23,803 nt of DNA. Origin: a virus. The notes under the pieces are model-generated. The model made no database searches, was not told the origin of the DNA, and was given only the letters and a program-made list of their open reading frames with translations. Below are positions 7,185-13,959 of the stretch, one piece after another. Position numbers and translations under genes: made by a program. How positions within the stretch are numbered: position 1 is the stretch's first letter; every line of letters begins with the position of its first letter. Location of the stretch: the IMG/VR virus record IMGVR_UViG_3300023700_000777, positions 1 through 23,803 of that record; one strand, 5' to 3'.

Positions 7185-7188
7185 TTTT

Positions 7189-7198
7189 AAAGGAAAGG
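7189..7198 (+). promoter_or_regulatory. doubled Shine-Dalgarno before the capsid gene
   Basis: AAAGGAAAGG offers two overlapping ribosome binding registers, the second ending six bases before the ATG at 7205. This fits the high translation expected of a major capsid gene. Confidence 0.6.
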
Positions 7199-7204
7199 TA
7201 GAAT

Positions 7205-8113
7205 ATGTCTATTATTAATAGTGGCTCGTTTGCCAAAGCACTATGGCCCGGCGTTAACGCTTGGTATGGTAAAGCGTACGACGAGTATGCAACAGAGTAT
7301 GACAAGTTGTTCGACAAGTTCAACAGCTCTAAAGCGTTTGAAGAAGACGTCGGTATTTCTTCGTTTGGTCTCGCCCAACAAAAGGGTGAAGGTGCTGGCA
7401 TTTCTTATGACAGCGAAAAGCAAGCATTCACAACTCGCTATCAACACGCCGTGTTCGCACTGGGCTTTATCATCACTCGTGAGATGATGGAAGATGACCA
7501 GTACGACGTGGTTGGTCAACGTAAAGCTCAAGGCCTCGCCTTCTCTATGCGTCAGACTAAAGAAGTGTTGGGTGCTAACGTGTACAACCGTGCTTTCAAC
7601 AGCTCTTACACTGGTGGTGATGGTAGTTCTTTGATTGCTAGCAACCATGCTAACATCAAGGGTGGTACTTGGTCTAACCAAATCGCTACTGCCGCTGACT
7701 TGTCAGAAGCTGCATTGGAACAAGCATGTATCGACATCGCTGGTTTCACTAACGATGCTGGTTTGCTGATTGCTGTGAAGCCTGAGACGTTGGTTATCCC
7801 TCGTCAACAAATCTTCGAAGCAAAGCGTATCTTGGGTTCTGATGGTCGCGTTGGCACTGACAACAACGACTTGAACGCTATCAAAGCTGCTGGTTTGATC
7901 CCTGAAGTGGTTGTTAACCACTACTTGACTGACCCAGATGCTTGGTTCATCCGTACAAACGTGCCACACGGCATGAAGTACTTTGAGCGTCGTGCTGACC
8001 AGTTCGACATGGACAACGATTGGGATACTGAGAACGCTAAGTTCAAAGCCACTGCTCGTTACAGCTTCGGCTGGACCGATCCTCGTGGTCTGTACGGTTC
8101 GCAAGGCGCCTAA
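7205..8113 (+). CDS. major capsid protein (HK97 fold, Mu gpT-like)
   Basis: This 302-residue protein is the probable main shell subunit. The N-terminal region (about 1-60) has the acidic, aromatic sequence AWYGKAYDEYATEYDKLFDK. It is followed by AFTTRYQHAVFALGFIITRE and a long spine-like helix containing GLAFSMRQTKEVLGANVYN, then SLIASNHANIKGG. This order resembles the Mu gpT type of HK97-fold capsid proteins. Later segments (VKPETLVIPRQ, then NDLNAIKAAGLIPEVVVN and WFIRTN) fit the A-domain and closing strands. The even composition, doubled ribosome binding site and strong terminator just downstream fit an abundantly made protein. No N-terminal pro-domain is obvious. Confidence 0.88.
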   Translation: MSIINSGSFAKALWPGVNAWYGKAYDEYATEYDKLFDKFNSSKAFEEDVGISSFGLAQQKGEGAGISYDSEKQAFTTRYQHAVFALGFIITREMMEDDQYDVVGQRKAQGLAFSMRQTKEVLGANVYNRAFNSSYTGGDGSSLIASNHANIKGGTWSNQIATAADLSEAALEQACIDIAGFTNDAGLLIAVKPETLVIPRQQIFEAKRILGSDGRVGTDNNDLNAIKAAGLIPEVVVNHYLTDPDAWFIRTNVPHGMKYFERRADQFDMDNDWDTENAKFKATARYSFGWTDPRGLYGSQGA

Positions 8114-8120
8114 TTAACCT

Positions 8121-8142
8121 GGGGGGACTTGTTCCCCCTTTT
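8121..8142 (+). terminator. Rho-independent terminator after the capsid gene
   Basis: GGGGGA (8122-8127) pairs with TCCCCC (8133-8138) around a five-base loop, and TTTT follows at once. A further G-T pair can extend the stem. It lies between the capsid stop codon and the next start, so it probably lowers transcription of downstream genes relative to capsid. Confidence 0.8.
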
Positions 8143-8155
8143 ATAAGGAATTAAT

Positions 8156-8587
8156 ATGGGTTTTCGCACTTCCGACATCACTCCAATCAGCGCCCTCGGC
8201 CCTACAGTTCTTATCCCTACATCGAAAGACGTAGTCGTTAAGAGCTTTAAGGTTTCACGCACTGAAACTACAGCCGTTAAGAAAGCTGTGTTGCCTGCTG
8301 ATGCTTCCATTTTGGAAGTCATCGTCAATGGTAGCACTGCCTCTGATGCGTCATCTACAGCTACTGTGACTATCACCGCTGCTGACAATACTGGTACCAT
8401 CTCAAGTGGTACTTATAACGTCAAAACCAACGGTGCTGTTACAGGATTTGTGACTATGTCTGGTCTGCCTAACTTGCAACCAAGTCCCTTGACTGGTGAC
8501 ATTGCAATTAGCGCAGTCTATGCAGAAACAGGCACTGCCAGCACAACTGGCGGCGACTGGTACGTAACGATTAAATACGTTCGTTAA
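8156..8587 (+). CDS. beta-rich virion protein, function unknown
   Basis: This 143-residue, Thr/Ser/Ala/Val-rich protein has alternating strands (TATVTITAADNTGTISSGTY, then VTGFVTMSGL) and ends in WYVTIKYVR. It looks like a small Ig-like or jelly-roll unit as in head decoration or tail-spike accessory proteins. The start follows AAGGA. It is the only gene between two strong terminators (8121-8142 and 8593-8613), so its dose is set separately from the capsid gene upstream and the fibre genes downstream. I do not recognise the family. Confidence 0.75.
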   Translation: MGFRTSDITPISALGPTVLIPTSKDVVVKSFKVSRTETTAVKKAVLPADASILEVIVNGSTASDASSTATVTITAADNTGTISSGTYNVKTNGAVTGFVTMSGLPNLQPSPLTGDIAISAVYAETGTASTTGGDWYVTIKYVR

Positions 8588-8592
8588 TGGGG

Positions 8593-8613
8593 AGGGGCTA
8601 CGGCCCCTTTCTT
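8593..8613 (+). terminator. Rho-independent terminator with UACG tetraloop
   Basis: AGGGGC (8593-8598) pairs perfectly with GCCCCT (8603-8608), and the loop TACG makes a c(UACG)g tetraloop of the extra-stable UNCG class. TTTCTT follows. It lies just after the stop of the small beta-rich gene. Confidence 0.8.
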
Positions 8614-8660
8614 GTATTGGGAGCTGGTAAAGCTTCCGTCTTTGGTAAAAGGAAAATAAA

Positions 8661-9011
8661 ATGGCTGGTTCTAACGTATGGGTCAAATGCGGCAAGGTTT
8701 ATAACCTCACCCCTGACGCCGGTGTCACCGCAACAGGTGCACAAACACGAATTTATAAAGACAGTCCCTATGCTACATTTCAAGCATATGGTACTACTGC
8801 TAGCGGCTCTGGTTCTGCTACAATTAAAATCCAAGGCAGTAATTTGGATGATGCCAACTCCTATGTGGACTTGGGCACAATTACTTTAACACTTGGTACA
8901 ACTCTTTCTGCTGATGGTTTCTCTACATCAGCTCCTTGGAAATATGTACGTGCAAACGTAACAGCAATTTCTGGTACAACTGCTACCGTTAACGTTTTGA
9001 TGGGAGTGTAA
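8661..9011 (+). CDS. small beta-rich structural protein
   Basis: This 116-residue protein is preceded by AAAGGA. It consists of Thr/Ser/Gly/Ala-rich alternating segments such as ATIKIQGSNLDDANSYVDLG and ITLTLGTTLSADGF, ending PWKYVRANVTAISGTTATVNVLMGV. This last part, in which a measured average is compared across residues, resembles the small beta-sandwich proteins encoded near phage capsid or tail genes. There is no membrane helix or catalytic motif. It is nearly contiguous with the next gene and follows a terminator, so a promoter may lie in 8609-8650, but I cannot identify one with confidence. Confidence 0.7.
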   Translation: MAGSNVWVKCGKVYNLTPDAGVTATGAQTRIYKDSPYATFQAYGTTASGSGSATIKIQGSNLDDANSYVDLGTITLTLGTTLSADGFSTSAPWKYVRANVTAISGTTATVNVLMGV

Positions 9012-9012
9012 T

Positions 9013-9486
9013 ATGTCCGTCGTAACTAACGATCAAGCTGCTGGCTACCCTACAATCTATTGCAATGCTAAGACAAACGCCGCTGTTATGACTAACGGCT
9101 TAGAGATATTTACCACTACAGGTGATGTCTTGGTGTTTGCTATCTTGTCAGAGTGCTATACTGCTAACGGTGCTACAGCATCTACATTGCAGTATTCTGC
9201 TACAAACAACACAACTACAACCTCACAAACAATGTCAGGTGCATCTGCTTCGTTGGCAAACGCTGCACAAGGTGTATCAGTAATTGCTCAATTGGGTGCT
9301 TTGGCTAACGCTCCTACAGTGTCTAACGCTGCTGGTGTTGGTGTATTCCCATGGGGAGCTGTTCGCGTCCCTGGTGGTAGTTCTATTAAGCTTGTTGTAG
9401 GCGTTGGTTCTACTACAGGTACATGGAAACATTACATTCACTGGCAACCCCTTGAACAAGGTGCAGTTGTCGTTCCTTCCTTCTAA
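9013..9486 (+). CDS. structural protein, probably head or tail fibre accessory
   Basis: This 157-residue protein starts one base after the preceding stop. GGAG inside the end of that gene serves as its ribosome binding site. It is rich in Ala, Thr, Ser, Asn and Val. A long low-complexity threonine/asparagine stretch (SATNNTTTTSQT) sits in the middle. A C-terminal beta segment carries GSSIKLVVGVGSTTGTWKHYIHW. Composition and neighbours point to a virion surface protein. It is not recognised as a named family and has no enzyme motif. Confidence 0.7.
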   Translation: MSVVTNDQAAGYPTIYCNAKTNAAVMTNGLEIFTTTGDVLVFAILSECYTANGATASTLQYSATNNTTTTSQTMSGASASLANAAQGVSVIAQLGALANAPTVSNAAGVGVFPWGAVRVPGGSSIKLVVGVGSTTGTWKHYIHWQPLEQGAVVVPSF

Positions 9487-9489
9487 CCT

Positions 9490-10347
9490 ATGAAGAACCA
9501 TCTCCTCCTTGGCAACTGGAATGCTTTATGCGATTCCTGTGGTCGTAAATTTAAAGCATTAGACCTGCAAAAGCGTTGGGATGGCCTCATGGTTTGCCGA
9601 GAGGACTTTGAACAACGGCATCCACAGGACTTGTTAAAAGTTCAACGTGAAAAAATTGCAGTTCCATGGTCTCGTCCATATGCTGCTCAAGATACATACA
9701 TTCCTGAAAATCTCTGGACAAAGCCAGATGACCACTTAGGTATAACAGAACAAAATGCTTTCGATGTTATTAAACGTATTTATGATACGTATGCTAACAC
9801 TGGTGCATTAAATGGATACTCACTCAATGAGTTTGCATTAAATCAAACAGTTGCTCAAGGAGCTCCTTCTGAGACATTTGTTATGTCTGAGACATTCTTT
9901 GCAACTCTTGGTCGTTTTGTTAATGAATCTTTAGCTGCTACGGAAACCTTTGCTAAAGCAATTGGTAAACGTATTGATGAAGTGCTCCCTATTGGTGAGT
10001 CTTATCGTTTTGCAGAAACAGAACACAATGGTGATACACTGTCTTTCTCGGAAGCACAGCGATTCACTATGAGTAAGAATATTTCTGAAACTATTACAGT
10101 TACAGAAGTTTATCGAAACGGGGTAGCCCGTCCAGTGTCTGATTCATTGTCCTTGTCTGAAGGTGTTACTAAGCAAGATAATGAAAAGACAATTGAAACC
10201 CTCTCTATGGCAGAGACAAGTAAATTTGCTATTGGTAAAGGCCTGTCTGACAGTGTATCACCAACAGAAAACTTCTCTTATGTCTTGGTTTCTTCCCCTG
10301 ACCAATTTGTAAACGGGTCTGCTCTTAACACAACCTATTTAGGATAA
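9490..10347 (+). CDS. zinc-knuckle protein with eight 18-residue repeats
   Basis: This is a 285-residue, two-part protein. Residues 10-48 form a compact metal-binding candidate with Cys14, Cys17, Cys36 and His44 (CDSCGRKFKALDLQKRWDGL onward), similar to a small knuckle seen in many phage virion proteins. After a linker, residues about 127-270 are eight tandem units of exactly 18 residues. The hydrophobic position recurs at 130, 148, 166, 184, 202, 220, 238 and 256, and Glu recurs four residues later in every unit. The consensus is roughly S-[ED]-[ST]-L-x-x-[ST]-E-x-F. It sits among fibre genes, so an adaptor or fibre shaft is likely. An 18-residue period fits a beta-solenoid coil or five turns of helix. 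Confidence 0.75.
   Translation: MKNHLLLGNWNALCDSCGRKFKALDLQKRWDGLMVCREDFEQRHPQDLLKVQREKIAVPWSRPYAAQDTYIPENLWTKPDDHLGITEQNAFDVIKRIYDTYANTGALNGYSLNEFALNQTVAQGAPSETFVMSETFFATLGRFVNESLAATETFAKAIGKRIDEVLPIGESYRFAETEHNGDTLSFSEAQRFTMSKNISETITVTEVYRNGVARPVSDSLSLSEGVTKQDNEKTIETLSMAETSKFAIGKGLSDSVSPTENFSYVLVSSPDQFVNGSALNTTYLG
9868..10299 (+). repeat. eight in-frame 54-bp units encoding 18-residue repeats
   Basis: The units keep their length exactly but have diverged strongly at the DNA level, so the conservation is at protein level ([ED]-[ST]-hydrophobic, then Glu at +4). This argues for structural selection rather than recent slippage duplication. Confidence 0.7.
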
Positions 10348-10350
10348 AAT

Positions 10351-10776
10351 ATGATTAATGATTCTCTTGCCATGCGTGGCGACGTGCTGATTAAGTTGAA
10401 CGATGAAGTTGTTCTGGATAAGAAAAACCTTATTGTTAACGTTGGTAAAAACTTCTTGGCTTCTGCTGTAATTAACAGCTCAGCAAGTCCTTTCACTCAC
10501 ATGGCTATTGGTACTAGTGGTACTGCTGCTGCTTTGGGTGACACTGCTCTGGGTAGTGAACTTGTTCGTCAAGCATTCACCTCTTCGTCTGTTGCTTCTA
10601 ACGTTGTAACTTTGACGGCTTTGTATGCTGCTGGCGCAGGTACAGGTGCTTTGCAAGAAGCTGGTATTTTTAACGCTGCTTCTGCTGGTACAATGCTCTC
10701 TCACGTTGTTTTCTCAACTATTAACAAAGGCGCTGCTGACTCATTGACCATCACTTGGACAATCACTGTCGGTTAA
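10351..10776 (+). CDS. phage tail/fibre-associated beta domain protein
   Basis: This 141-residue protein starts LAMRGDVLIKLNDEVVLDKKN and continues with FTHMAIGTSGTAAALGDTAL, LGSELVRQAF and EAGIFNAASAGTMLSHVVFS, ending INKGAADSLTITWTITVG. This linear pattern is common in short phage proteins encoded next to tail fibres and in fibre modules, where it probably forms a beta-sandwich. It lies between the repeat protein and the glycine-rich fibre, with only three or four bases between genes, so co-assembly is likely. The biochemical role is unknown. Confidence 0.72.
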   Translation: MINDSLAMRGDVLIKLNDEVVLDKKNLIVNVGKNFLASAVINSSASPFTHMAIGTSGTAAALGDTALGSELVRQAFTSSSVASNVVTLTALYAAGAGTGALQEAGIFNAASAGTMLSHVVFSTINKGAADSLTITWTITVG

Positions 10777-10779
10777 TCT

Positions 10780-11874
10780 ATGACCATTAAGTTTACCAAC
10801 AATGCCGCTACCTCGTTGGCATCAGGTATTACGAACGTTGCAACCAGCCTTACCGTAGCGTCGGGCAAAGGTGCTTTGTTCCCAACCCTGTCAGGTGGCG
10901 ATGTATTTTATGTCACATTAGCAAACTCTTCCGGTGTGGTTGAGATTGTTCAGGTTACTGCTCGTTCTACTGATACCTTTACCATTGTTCGTGGACAAGA
11001 TGGTACTACTGCAGTTGCATGGAACACTGGTGATAAAGTTGAATTGCGCCCAACCGCAGGTGTTCTCACCTCGTTTGTGCAATCAGCCAACTTGCCTACT
11101 TCTGCTGTAACTTCTGCAGTAGCAGGTACTGCTATTAGTGTTTCAGGTGCAACTGGTGCAGTTACAATTAACAATACAGGTGTAACTTCTGCTGTGGCTG
11201 GTACAGGTATTTCTGTGTCTGGTGCTACAGGTGCTGTAACTATTACCAACCAAATTACAGGTGCTCGTGGTCAAGTCTTTACTTCCAGCGGAACCTTCAC
11301 GATTCCATCTGGTGTTAGCGCGGTCAAAGTAACCGTGCTCGGCGGGGGAGGCGGTGGTGGCGGTGCGGCTTCTAACCCTTGTGGGGCTACTGCTGCTGGC
11401 GGTGGTGGTGGTGCTGTAGCTATTCAATACTTTACCGGACTGACTTCTGGAAATACTCTTTCTGTTGCCGTTGGCGGCGCAGGCGCAGGAGGTCCCGCAA
11501 TTTCTGGAAGCGGAGGCACAGGCGGCACATCAAGCGTTTCTTCGGGCACACAGACTATTACCACTGTGCAAGCGACGGGTGGTGTTGGGGTTGCAAACAG
11601 TAATGGAACCGGTGGAAACGGCGGCACTTTTAGTGGCGCGGTTATTGGTGTCAACGGACAGAAAGGCTTTTCCCCTACCGGTACTGCCGCCGGGGCGGGC
11701 GGGGCTACAGGCTTCGGATTTGGCATTGGGGGGTTGGGTGGTATTGCCTCCCCACTAACGGCAGGCGGTGCAGGCTTTGGCTACGGCGCTGGCGGTGGTG
11801 GGTCCACGAATTTGAATAACGGCTCTCCCGCTGGCGGTGCTGGCGGTGCTGGTATCGTGATAGTTGAATGGTAA
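10780..11874 (+). CDS. tail fibre protein with glycine-rich tip
   Basis: This is a 364-residue protein. Residues 1-100 match a familiar fibre N-terminal module: ATSLTVASGKGALFP, FYVTLANSSGVVEIVQVTAR, then TFTIVRGQDGTTAVAW. Residues 110-158 are two tandem 25-residue repeats (VTSAVAGTxISVSGATGAVT). From about 164 the chain becomes a glycine-rich domain. FTSSGTFTIPSGVSAVKVTV leads into long Gly runs, with alternating GGxG loops to the hydrophobic end AGIVIVEW. Such domains form polyglycine-helix tips in phage adhesins and bind receptors. The DNA of the glycine-rich part is clearly richer in G and C than the upstream genes, suggesting an exchanged tip. Receptor binding is inferred. Confidence 0.82.
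   Translation: MTIKFTNNAATSLASGITNVATSLTVASGKGALFPTLSGGDVFYVTLANSSGVVEIVQVTARSTDTFTIVRGQDGTTAVAWNTGDKVELRPTAGVLTSFVQSANLPTSAVTSAVAGTAISVSGATGAVTINNTGVTSAVAGTGISVSGATGAVTITNQITGARGQVFTSSGTFTIPSGVSAVKVTVLGGGGGGGGAASNPCGATAAGGGGGAVAIQYFTGLTSGNTLSVAVGGAGAGGPAISGSGGTGGTSSVSSGTQTITTVQATGGVGVANSNGTGGNGGTFSGAVIGVNGQKGFSPTGTAAGAGGATGFGFGIGGLGGIASPLTAGGAGFGYGAGGGGSTNLNNGSPAGGAGGAGIVIVEW
11107..11253 (+). repeat. two 75-bp units in the fibre gene
   Basis: Two consecutive 25-residue units (residues 110-134 and 135-158) are nearly identical in protein sequence but differ at many third codon positions. They probably form part of a trimeric fibre shaft between the N-terminal domain and the glycine-rich tip. 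Confidence 0.7.
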
Positions 11875-11883
11875 GGAGCCGAT

Positions 11884-12204
11884 ATGACAATTCAACCGTA
11901 TTGCCTCGTAGACATTACGTCTAATGTTTGTGACAACCTTGTCCTTTGGGATGGTGACTCGCAGACTTGGGCCGTTCCAGAAACACATCTGGCCTTGCCT
12001 CAAAATACTACCCCCTCAAAAGTTTGGGTCTATGACGACGCTGACAAGGTATGGCTTCTGAGTAGCACTGTCGGCGAAGGACAAATCGGATTTACTTGGG
12101 ACGGCAGTTCTTTGGTAACCGACCAGCCCATGCCAACAAGCGCACCCCAAGTCACCGTTCACGGACTGGCTCAACCCTCCGCAGAAGGCGCTCAAACGCT
12201 ATGA
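11884..12204 (+). CDS. hypothetical fibre-associated protein
   Basis: This 106-residue protein is preceded by AAGGAG (11874-11879). It holds two Trp-Asp-type strands (NLVLWDGDSQTWAVPETH, then KVWVYDDADKVWLLSS) and IGFTWDGSSLV, followed by a proline-rich tail. Proteins with similar short WDG/W repeats often follow tail-fibre genes in phage genomes, so it may be a fibre chaperone or a small tail accessory. I do not assign a family. Codons are GC-richer than in the capsid region, as in the end of the fibre gene. The stop overlaps the next start (ATGA). Confidence 0.65.
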   Translation: MTIQPYCLVDITSNVCDNLVLWDGDSQTWAVPETHLALPQNTTPSKVWVYDDADKVWLLSSTVGEGQIGFTWDGSSLVTDQPMPTSAPQVTVHGLAQPSAEGAQTL

Positions 12205-12482
12205 CACAGCAAGTCGCCCTCACCCACTCCGTCACTTACGACGGAGCAACCTTAAATGTGTACCACGCACCCAAAGGGCAGGGCTTGCCCCGCCACCAGC
12301 ACGTCTACGCACACCTCACGATGTGCCACGCAGGCAGCCTCATTGTTCGCAAGGAAGGCCGCGAGCTGGTGATGACTAAGGACACGCAGCCCGTAAACCT
12401 CGTGGCGAATGAGTGGCATGAAATCGAAGCCCTTGAGGACGGCACGGTATTTGTGAATGTGTTTGCAGAAGGTAAATACTAA
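12201..12482 (+). CDS. cupin-like protein
   Basis: This is a 93-residue single-domain protein. The start is the ATG at 12201, which overlaps the preceding TGA. An upstream in-frame start would overlap that gene by over 100 bases and encodes a low-quality basic leader. Cupin motif 1 is visible at residues 28-45: G-LPR-H32-Q-H34-x3-H38-x6-G45, with the usual Glu replaced by His38. Motif 2 is weaker, ANEWHEIEALEDGTVFVNVF with His73. Three or four His could bind a metal. The substrate is unknown. Its place after the fibre suggests virion assembly or cell-surface modification, but it could be a moron gene. It shares the GC-rich codon use of the fibre end. Confidence 0.7.
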   Translation: MTQQVALTHSVTYDGATLNVYHAPKGQGLPRHQHVYAHLTMCHAGSLIVRKEGRELVMTKDTQPVNLVANEWHEIEALEDGTVFVNVFAEGKY

Positions 12483-12661
12483 TGGCAACAATTGACGCCA
12501 CAGATGCCCGACTGTCTTCTCACGAAGAGATTTGTGCCTTACGATATGAAGTTATAAACGGTCGCCTTAAACGTCTTGAATCAATCCTCATCATTGCATG
12601 TGGAACGCTTCTTTGCGGAATGGGCGGAATAATTATGACTTTTTTAACACACAGTAAATAA
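12482..12661 (+). CDS. 59-residue single-TM protein, possible lysis accessory
   Basis: The ATG at 12482 overlaps the cupin-gene stop (TAATG) and the frame ends at TAA 12659-12661, one base before the next gene's ATG at 12663. The N-terminal half is charged and helical (ARLSSHEEICALRYEVINGR, then LKRLE). Residues about 35-56 (ILIIACGTLLCGMGGIIMTF) form one membrane helix. The arrangement, a cytoplasmic helix then a TM near the C-terminus, recalls XhlA-like haemolysin/holin-accessory proteins. That is a resemblance, not a proven relation. It is the first of five membrane proteins before the endolysin. Confidence 0.65.
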   Translation: MATIDATDARLSSHEEICALRYEVINGRLKRLESILIIACGTLLCGMGGIIMTFLTHSK

Positions 12662-12662
12662 T

Positions 12663-13400
12663 ATGCCCTTAACAATCCTCGCTGCTGCTAATGCTGCTGT
12701 TGCCGCAATACAGCAGGGATGTGAATTGTATAAAGAGTATAAAGGAACTGTACTTAAAGCTAAAGCCACCTTTGACGAAGTTAAGGGTATGGCAATTGAA
12801 GTCTCAGATGTTGGAACAGGCATCTGGGACTTTATTAAATCTAAGCTTTTTCCACAAGAAAATCCCCCTCCGCCTACGCTCCCTGATGTAAAGAAATCGG
12901 ACGACCGTGGCGCACCGCAGGGGGCCTCTCTTCCAGAAGAACTGGATGAGCAGACTATTAAGAGTAGTCTCATAAAGAATTTAAAAATCTTCTTCAAAGG
13001 TATGATTGCCTTAGACAAGAAGATTAAAGAACAACAAGAACGGATGGATACACAAGAGATTCATCCTGACGAACTTCTTGATATTTCCCTAGACCATGTT
13101 GTAGCAATGAAAGAAATGGAAAAGCTACAGAAGGAAATTAGAGAGACAATGATTTATCAAAGTCCTCCTGAACTAGGCGCTTTGTACACAGATGTGGTTA
13201 ACATGTTTGGGTTGGTACAAGAAAAACAAGAAGCCACACACTTATTAAACGTTAGGAAAAAGAAAGAAGCATGGCAACGTCAAGACCGTCTCCTAACAAA
13301 AATAAGGCAGCGTATAGCATGGGTCCTCGTGATGGCCCTAATAGTGATGGAAATATGGGGACTAATACTAGCACTTCTTCTAGCGAGACCGCATTTATAA
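12663..13400 (+). CDS. hypothetical coiled-coil protein with C-terminal TM
   Basis: This is a 245-residue protein. The N-terminus is Ala-rich and amphipathic (ILAAANAAVAAIQQGCELYK), followed by a WDFIKSKLFPQ region and a PPPPT hinge at about residue 69. Residues about 95-210 are charged and helical, probably coiled coil (KKIKEQQERMD and MKEMEKLQKEIRETM). Residues about 220-240 form one hydrophobic helix (AWVLVMALIVMEIWGLILAL). This suggests a tail-anchored protein. It lies in the lysis region, but no holin or spanin family is recognised. Its last 130 bases are overlapped by another gene in a different frame. Confidence 0.7.
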   Translation: MPLTILAAANAAVAAIQQGCELYKEYKGTVLKAKATFDEVKGMAIEVSDVGTGIWDFIKSKLFPQENPPPPTLPDVKKSDDRGAPQGASLPEELDEQTIKSSLIKNLKIFFKGMIALDKKIKEQQERMDTQEIHPDELLDISLDHVVAMKEMEKLQKEIRETMIYQSPPELGALYTDVVNMFGLVQEKQEATHLLNVRKKKEAWQRQDRLLTKIRQRIAWVLVMALIVMEIWGLILALLLARPHL

Positions 13401-13510
13401 GTTTCCTTATATTGCTAACTCTGCTATTTTTTATTATCCTTCCATTTGAACTGTACCTCTACATCATTGTAAAGGATGCTGTTGAAATGTGTTATAAGGC
13501 AAAAGCATGA
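13271..13510 (+). CDS. small single-TM protein overlapping the preceding gene
   Basis: The frame encodes up to 79 residues. A Ser/Asn/Gly-rich, low-complexity N-terminus is followed by a strong hydrophobic helix at about 43-67 (FISFLILLTLLFFIILPFEL onward) and a short basic end. The part after 13400 fills an otherwise empty gap, and its TGA overlaps the holin start as ATGA; both argue that it is expressed. The start is uncertain. The ATG at 13271 gives a 130-base overlap, while the ATGs at 13319 or 13355 give shorter ones, and the 13319 start has AAGG upstream. There is no lipobox cysteine, so it is not an o-spanin. A holin or antiholin is possible. Confidence 0.6.
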   Translation: MATSRPSPNKNKAAYSMGPRDGPNSDGNMGTNTSTSSSETAFISFLILLTLLFFIILPFELYLYIIVKDAVEMCYKAKA

Positions 13511-13959
13511 ACGAACTAATGAACCTGCTTAAAGGTGCTGCTCCCGGCCTTGCAACGGCTGTTGCTGGCCCTTTAGGTGGTATGGCAATAGCAGCTATAG
13601 CAGACAAGCTTGGAGTGCCTTCTACGCCCTCTGCTGTCACACAGGCACTTAAAGACAATCCAGACCTTGCACTCAAACTTAAAGAGATTGATGCTAAAGA
13701 ATACGAAGTTGAGCAAACAAACTTAACAGAACGTATGAAAGCTGACATGGCTTCTGACTCTTGGTTGTCCAAGAATATTCGTCCCATGGTGCTTATTTTC
13801 TTGTTGGCTGCTTACAGTGGCTTTGCCATTGCATCTATTTTCAATTATGAAACTCGTGGTGCATATGTTGAGCTGTTAGGTCAATGGGGTATGTTGGTTA
13901 TGTCGTTCTACTTCGGTGGACGTACAATGGAAAAGATTGCAGATAAGGTAAAGAAATGA
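13507..13959 (+). CDS. holin candidate, GTA-type 3TM family
   Basis: This 150-residue protein matches the layout of the holin-of-3TMs family first described for gene-transfer-agent release. The N-terminal segment is Gly/Ala-rich (APGLATAVAGPLGGMAIAAI), then a DNPDLALKLKEIDAKEYEVE helix. SWLSKNIRPMVLIFLLAAYSG marks the second hydrophobic helix at about 90-108, and WGMLVMSFYFGGRTMEKI the third at about 126-143. The RPM and FGGR motifs are typical. Holins open the inner membrane at the end of infection so endolysin can reach peptidoglycan. Both ends are coupled to neighbours by ATGA overlaps. Confidence 0.8.
   Translation: MNELMNLLKGAAPGLATAVAGPLGGMAIAAIADKLGVPSTPSAVTQALKDNPDLALKLKEIDAKEYEVEQTNLTERMKADMASDSWLSKNIRPMVLIFLLAAYSGFAIASIFNYETRGAYVELLGQWGMLVMSFYFGGRTMEKIADKVKK

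Noticed and set aside
11341-11412. G-rich runs that might form a G-quadruplex
   Set aside because: The runs are explained by glycine codons of the fibre tip, and no separate regulatory context is seen.
11379-11758. Cys/Trp/Arg-rich and Ala-rich alternative frames in the glycine-rich fibre region
   Set aside because: They arise from out-of-frame reading of GGT/GGC codons. The fibre frame is continuous and has the expected domain pattern.
12096-12200. N-terminal extension of the cupin-like gene to an upstream ATG
   Set aside because: The extension is a basic low-quality leader overlapping the preceding gene out of frame. The ATG at 12201 has the ATGA coupling and begins at the domain.
12663-13510. 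Embedded i-spanin/o-spanin pair like Rz/Rz1
   Set aside because: The outer frame has its TM at the C-terminus rather than the N-terminus, and the overlapping frame has no lipobox cysteine.
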